64,000 nt of DNA from Bubalus kerabau (Eukaryota; Chordata; Mammalia; Artiodactyla; Bovidae): assembly GCF_029407905.1 (NCBI RefSeq), contig NC_073643.1, forward strand, positions 31,028,001 to 31,092,000, written 5' to 3'. The notes below the pieces were generated by a model that did not search any database, was not told the origin of the DNA, and worked only from the letters and a program-made list of their open reading frames with translations. This document shows, one piece after another, positions 1 through 8,265 of the stretch. Made by a program: the position numbers and the translations under genes. Positions within the stretch are counted from its first letter, which is position 1. Each line of letters begins with the position of its first letter.

Positions 1-942
1 AAGAGGGGCTGATGGGGAGATGACCTCTCATGTCCCATCTGGCAGAAGGTAGAGTCACACCCAGATGGGTGTTTCCCTGATGCTAGAAAAATGATGTCTC
101 CATGAGTTAGAGGGAATTGACAACAACAGACCTTCCAGCAATAATCAGTGCAGACTCCAGATCCAGGAGACTCATGATCCCTGCACCCAGGATGTCCCTG
201 TGGACTCATCTGGAGGATTAGCATCGCCAGCCCCAGCACTCCAGGGATCACAAATGAGATTCAGCTCTAGAGACACTTGCCTGGAGGTTGCCTGGAGCTG
301 CACTGAGAAGGATTCTGAGGAATCCTTCTCAGTGCGGCTCCAGCTGTCTCAATGAGGATAAAGTGCTGACTGATTGGCAGTGTCTGCCCTGAGTGGAAGA
401 TGAGTGGTAGTGGTATGTGTGCCATATATCTCTAGCTTTGATCTATCTTTGCTCTTAACCAGGACATGAAGTCTTTCATCCCTTTCCTAGTCCCTGGCTG
501 CTCTATTGAGCTTTCTCTTCCTTCTACTCCTCTTGCTGTTGAGTACTTCAAAGGTTCATCCTGGCCCGCTTCCCAGTGGACCAGTCACTTCAGGAAACGA
601 ATGGGCTGCTCTCTGGAGGAAGCCAGATCACTCAATGAGTTCCCATTTCTCCAGAATTAGGAGGTTAGTCATGCTGACCAGAGGCAGTGGGTGGGCTCAT
701 GGCCAGGGAAGTGCAAGACTTCTTTCCTGAGACCCAGGGCGTGGGCCTTTCTTCTGAAGAGATTCAAGGCTGTGTTCAGGAGTCTCTTAACACTAACCTT
801 GATCCTGCTTGCTGTGTTGTAATGGGGGCCTGCCAGCACTCCTGGTGAGAATGAAGGCAGGAGTAAAAATTGGGCACTCCATTTCATCTCAGGAAATTCA
901 AAACACACCATTATCTTTAACATTTTTAAAAAGTAATCTTGA
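1..942. other. Unique flank, no gene recognised
   Basis: I see no exon chain, recognisable repeat or RNA gene here. The short open frames have no recognisable homology and overlap one another on both strands. The notable element is the hairpin at 292-343, listed separately. The right end (936-942) is the left target-site duplication of the BovB copy that follows. Confidence 0.6.
292..343. repeat. 24-bp inverted repeat (hairpin), 4-nt loop
   Basis: Positions 292-315 are the reverse complement of 320-343, with loop TGAG at 316-319. Of 24 pairs, 23 are Watson-Crick. The exception is T299 opposite G336. T299-G300 faces an intact CpG at 335-336, so one CpG-to-TpG change would explain it and the arms were probably once perfect. 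Pairing stops at 291/344. No larger repeat of known type surrounds it. A short template-switch mutation, a tiny DNA-element remnant or a miRNA-like stem are possible; the tight loop favours the first. Confidence 0.85.
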
Positions 943-2375
943 AGAAGATGCTAAAAGATGATGCTGTGAAAGTGCTGCACTCAATATGCCAGCAAATTTG
1001 GAAAACTCAGCAGTGGCCACAGGACTGCAAAAGGTCCGTTTTCATTCCAATCCCAAAGAAAGGCAATGCTAAAGAATGCTCAAACTACCGCACAATTGCA
1101 CTCATCTCACATGCTAGCAAAGTAATTCTCAAAATTCTCCAAGCCAGGCTTCAACAGTATGTGAGCCATGAACTTCCAGATGTTCAAGCTGAGTTTAGAA
1201 AAGGCAGAGGAACCAGAGATCAAATTGCCAACATCTGTTGGATCATCAAAAAAGCGAAAGAGTTTCAGAAAAACATCTACTTCTGCTTTAGTGACTATGC
1301 CAAAGCCTTTGACTGTGTGGATCACCACAAACTGTGGAAAATTCTGAAAGAGATGGGAATACCAGACCACCTGACCTGCCTCTTTAGAAATCTGTATGCA
1401 GGTCAGGAAGCAACAGTTAGAACTGGACATGGAACAACAGACTGGTTCCAAATCGGGAAAGGAGTACATCAAGGTTGTATATTGTCACGCTGCTTATTTA
1501 ACTTATATGCAGAATACATCATGAGAAATGCTGGACTGGATGAAGCAGAAGCTGGAATCAAGATTGCCAGAAGAAATATCAATAACCTCAGATATGCAGA
1601 TGACACCACCCTTATGGGAGAAAGCAAAGAAGAACTAAAGAGCCTCTTGATGAAAGTGAAAGAGGAGAGTGAAAAAGTTGGCTTAAAACTCAACATTCAG
1701 GAAACTAAGATCATGGCATCCAGTCCCATCACTTCATAGCAAATAGATGGGGAAACAATGGAAACAGTGAGAGACTTTATTTTCTTGGTCTCCAGAATCA
1801 CTGCAGATGTTGACTGCAGCCATGAAATTAAAAGATGCTTGCTCTTTGGAAGAAAAGCTGTGACCAACCTAGAAAACATAATAAAAAGCAGAGATATTAC
1901 TTTGCCAACAAAGGTCCGGTTAGTCAAGGCTATGGTTTTGCCAGTAGTCGTGTATGGATGTGAGAGTTGGACTATAAAGAAAGCTGAGTGCTGAAGAATT
2001 GATGTTTTGACCTGTGGTGTTGGAGAAGACTCTTGAGAATTCCTTGGACTGCTAGGAGATCAAACCAGTCAATCTTCAAGGAAATCAGTCCTAAATATTT
2101 ATTAAAAGGACTGATGCTAAAGCTAAAACTTCAATACTTTGGCCACCTGATGTGAAGAACTGACTCATTGGAAAAGACCCTGATGCTGGGAAAGATCGAA
2201 GGCAGGAGGAGGAGGGGATGACAGAGGATGAGATGGTTGGATGGCATCACCGACTCAATGGACATGAGTTTGAGCAAGCTCCGGGAGTTGGTGAAGGACA
2301 GGGAATCCTGGTGTGCTGCAGTGCATGGGATCGCAGAGTTAGACACGACTGAGTGGCTGAACTGAACTGAACTGG
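943..2375 (+). mobile_element. BovB (RTE) LINE copy 1, 5'-truncated, reverse transcriptase remnant
   Basis: A 3' fragment of the ruminant BovB retrotransposon. The open frame 939-1739 (266 codons) covers reverse transcriptase from just before the KKGNAKECSNYRTIAL fingers region, through DYAKAFD, to the catalytic YADD at about residues 219-222. The APE endonuclease half is missing. The frame ends at a TAG (1737-1739) where copy 3 at 28.8 kb has a tryptophan TGG. It reopens in the same frame at 1758-1994 and stops at a TGA where copy 3 has CGA, a typical CpG decay; a 1-bp deletion follows soon after. The 3' UTR ends in the characteristic ACTGAACTGAACTG tail. The 7-bp target-site duplication ATCTTGA lies at 936-942 and 2376-2382. 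It is an inactive, truncated insertion. Confidence 0.95.
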
Positions 2376-2406
2376 ATCTTGATTACATAAGTAAACCATA
2401 CTCACT

Positions 2407-2616
2407 CTGTGTGCTGTGCGTGCTGAGTCACTTCAGTCATGTTCACTCTGTGTGACCCTATGGACTACAGCCCACCAGGCTCCTCTGTCCATGGGATTTC
2501 CCAGGCAAGAATACTGGAGTGGGTTGCCATGCCCTCTTCCAGGCCCAGGGGTCGAACCCTTGTCTCTTATATCTACCTGCATTGTCAGGCGAGTTCTGTA
2601 CCACTAGCACCACCTA
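2407..2616 (-). mobile_element. Bov-tA SINE
   Basis: Read on the minus strand this has the tRNA-Glu-like head at the right edge, then the Bov-A body shared with the BovB 3' end. It is bounded by similar sequence beginning ATCTTGATT at 2376 and 2617, which may be an unusually long diverged duplication. Confidence 0.9.
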
Positions 2617-2649
2617 ATCTTGATTTAAAAGGTAAACTGTACTTATTGT

Positions 2650-3670
2650 AGAAAGGCTGAAAAACATGAATAAGCAAAAGGAAGGAAATACAACTACCTA
2701 TCATCCTAATGTCGAGAGAAAAGTACTGTTTCAGCAAGTTGGTGTGTTGGGCACTGGTCCATCAGAGTCTGGGGTGGCTGGGTTGGGACCCCTGCTGGAC
2801 CAGGCATTAACCCTCTAGCTGCCGGTCATGGGAAGGCCTAAGGTCCAGCTGGTTGGGGCCAGGGCCAGTGGGGTGGCAAGTGATCTTTGAGGCTCAGGCA
2901 ACAACCTCGATCAACCAGACTCAGAATAGTTTAATTTTAACAACTTGAGCTGGTCCTTTCCAGATGACCATCAGTGGTACCCATCCTCACTCCTCCAGAA
3001 GTGTGATTGGACCTGTCGGCTAGGGGTGGACCTGGGCTCTGGGGGGTGATTGGCGAGCAGAGTTGGGAGTCCACTTCCAGCCCAATGTTTCTTCCAGCTG
3101 TTATTGCTCCCGGAGTGTGAGCTGGGCCACACACACTCCCTTATCTTTTAAAATTAGTAATATTTCCCCCAACAGGGACCAAGGACTTCCCTAGAAGAGA
3201 AGAAAAGAAATCAAAGATTCTGGTCTTCATCTTGGGACTCAAAGGTAAAAACCAGCTTCTATCAAGGGTAGCTAGTCAGAAAGGACCACAGAATTCTAGA
3301 TTCCTATAAGGGAAGAGAGAGTCTGGACAGACCAGAGGTCGGCCCCCAGGCACCCGGAGCTGGAGGTGAGGATTCTTGCAAGTGTGGTTTTAGGTGGATA
3401 CCAGAACCCATTGTCACTGAGTGGGGACCCCACAGGACAGGGGGTGCGTGAATGCCGAGGCTCCTACACTCTGAAGCTCAGGCAGCATGGCTGTGGGCCC
3501 TTCTCGACTTTAGGAGCCTTCACACCCTGATCTGAAAGGGCAGGTCTCCCTAGGTGTGAGGTCCCAGCAAAATCTGCTCAGGGACGAGCTGCAGAGTGCA
3601 GTCCAGGGACTGGACTCTCCACCTCTATGGGTGGCAAAGATGCTCAGGACTCATTTGACAAGTAGTTTAA
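2650..3670. other. Unique DNA, no gene recognised
   Basis: About 1 kb without a repeat I can name. It is G-rich around 2760-3120 and 3300-3600. No exon with splice sites and a supported frame was found. Confidence 0.5.
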
Positions 3671-3672
3671 CT

Positions 3673-3935
3673 TAGTGGTTTGTGAAAGTTGGGCTTCCCT
3701 GGTGGTTCAGGTGGTAAAGAATCTGCCTGCAATGCAGGAGACCCAGGTTTGATTCTGGAGTGAGACTGCTTGGGCTTAAATCCAATACCTAATGCTTACT
3801 AGTTGTGTGACTTTGGGCAAGTGGCTTAACCTCTCTGTTCCTCAGTCTTTTCACCTGTAAAGGGGGAAATGCATAGTACCTATTTTAAGGAGTTGTGGTG
3901 ATGAACTAACATATGTGATTTCATACATAACTGGT
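3673..3935 (+). mobile_element. MIR SINE, interrupted
   Basis: Ancient mammalian MIR. The part after the interruption reads CTGGAGTGAGACTGC, then the conserved core (CTTTGGGCAAGTGGCTTAAC, then a polypyrimidine run and CACCTGTAAAGGG). The head (TTAGTGGTTT) lies left of the Bov-tA piece at 3691-3755. Confidence 0.8.
3691..3755 (+). mobile_element. Bov-tA head fragment lacking its 3' half
   Basis: Begins GGGCTTCCCTGGTGG, the tRNA-like 5' end of Bov-tA, and runs about 65 bp through the B-box-like region. It then joins MIR sequence directly. SINEs made by target-primed reverse transcription usually lose the 5' end, so loss of the 3' end points to a later deletion or a recombination. Confidence 0.8.
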
Positions 3936-4028
3936 TGTTAAAATTAATTGTTGGCTCATGCATCCCTAGGTGGTTTTGAAAATGCAGCATTTGAGAAAGG
4001 AAACCCTGGGAAAAGGTGGAAACTCTTT

Positions 4029-4299
4029 AAAAAAAAAACAAAAAACACCTTATTTATTTTTATTGATTTGGCTATGCTGGGTCTTAGTTGCAGCCTGTGA
4101 GATTTTCAATCTTTGATGCGGCATGCAGGATTTATTTATTTATTTATTTTAGTTGTGGCGTGCAGGACCTTCTAGTGGCAGCATGCAGACTCTTAGTTGT
4201 GGCACATGGAGTCTACTGCCCCCCATCAAGGGTCGATTCCAGGCCCCTTGGATTGGGAGCATGGAGCATTAGCCACTGGACCACCAGGGAAGTTCCTAG
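4029..4299 (-). mobile_element. CHR-type SINE
   Basis: On the minus strand it has a tRNA-derived head (right edge CCACCAGGGAAGT), a GTTGTGGC-rich body and an A/T-rich tail, typical of cetartiodactyl CHR SINEs. An internal (ATTT)n lies near 4131-4152. Flanks GAAACTCTTTA (4018-4028) and GAAATTCTTAT (4300-4310) are an aged target-site duplication. Confidence 0.85.
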
Positions 4300-4344
4300 A
4301 AATTCTTATTAGTTTGGAAAGGGGGTCTTTGCGCTATTGTGTTG

Positions 4345-4527
4345 TGGCAGGTGATTGTGACACCTTAAAATGTATCAGGATCATCCAGAAGTCTTGTTAG
4401 AACAGATTCCTGGGCCCTCCTGCCAGTAGGTCTAGGCAGGGGTTGCGAATCTGCATTTGTCACAAGCTCCCAGGTGACGCCCAGGCTGGAGGTCCACAGG
4501 CGATGCTTGGAGCAGCACTGGTTTTGA
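4345..4527 (+). mobile_element. MER5A-like hAT element
   Basis: Follows the MER5A pattern: ATCAGGATCATCC, then CTTGTTAGAACAGATTCCTGGGCCC, then AATCTGCATTTGTCACAAGCTCCCAGGTGACGC. It is non-autonomous and non-coding. Ends are approximate. Confidence 0.75.
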
Positions 4528-4529
4528 AG

Positions 4530-6140
4530 ATGTTACCAGTGCCCTTCATTTGTTTTCCCTGGTGTGAAACCCATCACACGCCAGTTATTCCTCTCTTTTG
4601 ACTAAAGTGGGATCTTACCTGACATTTGGTAACTTCACTGTAAACTTGATGGGGGCAGAGGCCATGACCCTTCTCCTCAATGTATATACAACATCTGAAA
4701 TGTAGGAAGTGCCCAGTAAATATCTGTTGAAGGGAGGAAAGAAACATGCTCTCTGCACTCAACATCATTCTTGTGTACATTTTTCCTGTTAATAAATATT
4801 CTTCCCCAGCATTGTTTGGTTGGTTGCATAGTTTGCCCTTGTATGGATGTAAGTGGGAGAACAGACTGAGCTTGCTGGAACAAAAAGGGGTGATGCATTC
4901 TAAGAGGCAGAGTGCCTCAGTGCCTGGAACCAGGGCCGCGAAGCTGAGACCTACGTAATGATCCTGCCCTGTTTTCTCTCCTCTGCACCTCTGTGTGATG
5001 GTTTGGTTCCTTTCCTTTAACTTTGCTGCCACTTTGTCCACATGGCATCCAAAATGGCTGCCTTCATCTCCCAGTTTTGTTACAGCTCCTGCCATGGAGG
5101 GAGTCAGTCTGTCTGTCTGTCTGTCATTACTCTCTCTCCTAGTAACCCCAGCTGGGACTCTGATTGGCCCTTCTGAGGTTGGGTACTTATTCCTCATCCA
5201 ACCAGGGAGAAGGGCCACATGGTTCCAGTATGGCTGCCAGGTGCCCCTGCAGTGAGCGGGTACAGTGAAATGGGTCATGGTCATCCCCAAATGATCCATT
5301 CCAGTTGCCTTTCATTCATCTCTTCATCTCTCTGCTTAAACCTGATTTCATTTTCAATCTGGTGACCAGGATTTGGTTTCTGTGGACTTTTCTGGGCTCA
5401 GAGCAGGGATTTGACTGACTTAACCCCATCTCCGATCCATTAGTGATAATGACCCATGGCAATATCCTAGGTTTGTCTGGCGTCTTTGAACATTTAATCC
5501 GTGCAGTGTGATTTGGGGGGAGGCAGGAGGTTTCATCCAATGAAGCCTGTTTAGCACCAGCAAGTCTGTTCATGATCTGAGGTGCAGCTGAAAAAATAAA
5601 TATAATTAAAAAGATAAGTCAGGCCAGCATTCCCGGAGACTGTTTTACATGGGTACATAATGAATGCTAAGCTTAGTGCAGCCGTGCCAAAAAGCAAAAT
5701 AAATTCTTGGAGTTGGTCTGTTTCCTGCCTGCAATACATTTGCTTGTTCCAAACAAATATATTTGTCAATACAACACAATTAGGAAGGCTGAGCCAATCA
5801 GACCATCAAATATCCAGAGAAGCAGATCGTGGCTTCCATACACTCTGCTGGATGGAGCCAAGGTCTGAAGGTATCATGACCAAATCAATTACGGCCCGGG
5901 CAAGCCTTGCATTCTTTGCCAGGACAAGCTTTCTCATCTTTCCTGGTTATTGAAACAATTCAACCTCTTTTTTCTTTTTTCTCAATGTTACTCATACCCC
6001 TGGAGACACCCTCCCCCATTTCCCCTGCCTGCCCCAATCTTTTAGGTTAATTTGCTTCCTTTTTTTTTTTTTTGCCAACAGCTAGAAACAACTGCTGACA
6101 TACACCATTTTTAGAAGGGCCTGCCAAAATGGGACTAATA
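4530..6140. other. Mostly unique DNA with an unassigned old repeat
   Basis: No supported gene. A 241-codon open frame on the minus strand (4574-5299) has no recognisable domain. About 4990-5260 and 6490-6850 share wording that recalls one old LTR-like family (ATGGCTGCC, GATTGGCC, GTGCCCATCCCTGAACC), which I cannot name. A (GTCT)n run sits at about 5106-5126 and a T-run at about 6058-6073. Confidence 0.45.
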
Positions 6141-6149
6141 ATGAGTTTT

Positions 6150-6350
6150 TATAATAATAGCTAACATTCGTGGCATAGATGCCAAGCTCTTGGCATTCAT
6201 GGTTTCTCCTGATCCCCACAACAATCCTGGGATAGGTATTACTAGTTCCATTTTATAGATGAGGACACCGAAGCTCAGGGAGGCCAAATAGCTTGCCCAA
6301 GACCACACAGCTAGTGAGTAACTAAGCTGAGAAATTCAGACTCTAGTCTT
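6150..6350 (-). mobile_element. MIR SINE
   Basis: Shows the minus-strand MIR signature: CATTTTATAGATGAGGACACC, then AGCTCAGGGAGG and TTGCCCAAGACCACACAGCTAG. Nearly full length. Confidence 0.9.
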
Positions 6351-6489
6351 GTTGATACTAGGGCTTGTATTAGGAGTTTTGATGTTAAGAGACATACAGC
6401 CCAACTCAACTTGGCTTCAAACAGTATGGGGATTGAATGGCCTTTGTGGATCGATAGCCTGGATGTGGGTTTCAGGCAAGGCTTAAACC

Positions 6490-6850
6490 AGCCATTTTGC
6501 CCAAGGACCTGGGTTTTCTCTGCCTGCCTTCATTCTTACCCTCAGTGCTCCTGGGTTTACAGTTTGCCGCTCTGAACTCTTCCCTCATGGTAGGAAGTAG
6601 CTGCAGCAGCTGCATCCTTTCAGTCCTCAGCCAGGGAAAGAAAGAACTTCCCCTCAGGGAGCTCCCATGGAAAAGAATGGAAATTCTGCTTGGCTTGAGC
6701 TAGGTGCCCATCCCTGAACCATCTTGCCTGGCTGAGGGATGACACTGGCCAATTGCTGCAGGCTGGAGGGGGTGTGGTGTCAATCTATAGGGGGAATGGT
6801 CTAAGTAAGTTAAGCAACCCACTTGGCACAGGCACTGACCAATCGGAACC
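6490..6850. repeat. Unassigned old interspersed repeat
   Basis: The run of GCCATTTTGCCC, CTGGCCAATTGCTG and CTGACCAATCGGAACC recalls an old mammalian LTR-like repeat related to about 4990-5260. I cannot name it. The CCAAT-like motifs probably belong to the repeat. Confidence 0.35.
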
Positions 6851-6904
6851 AGAGTGACCACAAAGACCTGTAAACCATTTGCTATTGAAAGCAAGCTACT
6901 GGTG

Positions 6905-7060
6905 TACCAGCATTGGCATAATTTGGGAACCTGCTGGAAATGCAGAATCTTGGGACCTTTCTCTGATGTACTGAATCAGTACATCATTTTAACAACATTT
7001 TTGCATTTTAACTACATCTTTAAACCTTTAACAAGATTTGGCAAGTTGGGAGCTCTGATT
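6905..7060 (+). mobile_element. MER5A-like hAT element
   Basis: Matches MER5A wording (AACCTGCTGGAAATGCAGAATCTTGGG, TACTGAATCAG, CATTTTAAC, TTTAACAAGAT). It contains an internal local duplication of the CATTTTAAC segment and an 11-bp palindrome at 6964-6986. Confidence 0.75.
6964..6986. repeat. 11-bp palindrome with 1-nt centre
   Basis: 6964-6974 is the perfect reverse complement of 6976-6986 around A6975. Elements of this family normally carry only the CTACTGAATCAGAATCTG wording here, so the palindrome arose after insertion. Confidence 0.85.
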
Positions 7061-7239
7061 TAGCAGAGTGGTATAGCAGATGGGCTAGGGTTTCCGAATC
7101 AAACATGTGGAGTCTCAATCCATGCTCCATCACTTAGCTGTCACTTAGCTGGGTGAATTCAGGCATGGGGTAATGCTACCAGCCTCATAAAATTGTTGAG
7201 GGGAATAAAAAGAATGCCTTTCGTAGCTTGCCTGTCATG

Positions 7240-7517
7240 CTGCTGCTGCTGCTGCTACGTCGCTTCAGTCGTGTCCGACTCTGTGCGACCCCATAGACGA
7301 CAGCCCACCAGGCTCCCCCTTCCCTGAAATTCTCCAGGCAAGAACACTGGAGTGGGTTGCCATTTCCTTCTCCAATGCATGCAAGTGAAAAGTGAAAGTG
7401 AAGTCACTCAGTCGTGTCCGACTCTTCACGACCTCATGGACTGCAGCCTACCAGGCTTCTCTGTCCATGGGATTTTCCAGGCAAGAATACTGGAGTAGGG
7501 TGCCATCGCCTTCTCCG
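7240..7517 (-). mobile_element. Bov-A2 dimeric SINE
   Basis: Two Bov-A monomers joined by a linker containing AAAGTGAAAGTGAAG. The (CTG)n at the left edge is the (AGC)n tail on the minus strand. The 11-bp target-site duplication TGCCTGTCATG is perfect at 7229-7239 and 7518-7528, indicating a relatively young insertion. Confidence 0.97.
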
Positions 7518-7687
7518 TGCCTGTCATGAAGTAGGCACTAAATAAGCATTTCTCCCCTTTCCCCACCCATAATGTTTTTAAATGAGAAAACTGACTCAGG
7601 TACCCATTTGCCCAAGACACAGAACTGGACCTCTGGTGCCCTGAGCACTAGAATGGGGCTTTGAAACCATCCTCAATACACCAGAAA

Positions 7688-7857
7688 TTCTAAGCCCTGG
7701 CTGCCCATTGGAATCACCCGGGGTGTTTAAAACATCTCAGTGCCCAGGCATCACCTCAAAGCAACTCAGTCAGAATCTCTTTGGGGGAGACCCAGGCATC
7801 AGTACTTTTAAATTTCCTGGGCCGTTCCTATGGGCAGCCAAGGTGGAGAACCAGTGC
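7688..7857 (+). mobile_element. MER5A-like hAT element
   Basis: Contains CCATTGGAATCACCCGGGG, GTCAGAATCTCTTTGGGGG and the end GGTGGAGAACCAGTG, in MER5A order. Confidence 0.8.
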
Positions 7858-8129
7858 TTCTCACTTTCTTGACTCCTAAATGAATTCTGCTGTCAGAAGG
7901 CTCTGCTTTGAAAGCTTCTGAGTGGCTGGCTGCAAACCCTCTGCTGGTGAAGGTTCTCCCGTCAAACACAGCACTGAGCTCTAGGAGGGCATGCGGTGGG
8001 GTTTGTGCTCCTGGTTCCAGCTCACATGCCCGACATTCAGCAAAGGTTCAGCTTTTAAGTCAGGGAGCAAGCAGGTTCAGACCCTTGGCCTTGATTCCAT
8101 GAATGAAAAATGACAAGCATTGTAACAGT

Positions 8130-8265
8130 GAACCTAATAGTTAAGAGTGTGCTGGCTCTGTGACCTTGGACAGGTCCCTAACCTCTCTGGGCCTTGGTCT
8201 CCACATCTGTAAAAGAGATTGCTACTAGTGCCTGCCTTATTATGGGGATTCAGTACCTGGCACCA
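8130..8265 (+). mobile_element. MIR SINE
   Basis: Core reads GTGACCTTGGACAGGTCCC, then TAACCTCTCTGGGCCT and CATCTGTAAAAGAGA. Confidence 0.85.

Noticed and set aside
5106..5126. (GTCT)n as a possible regulatory element
   Set aside because: Short simple repeat with no supporting context.
4574..5299. 241-codon minus-strand open frame
   Set aside because: No recognisable domain. It overlaps low-complexity and old-repeat-like DNA and has no splice or promoter context.
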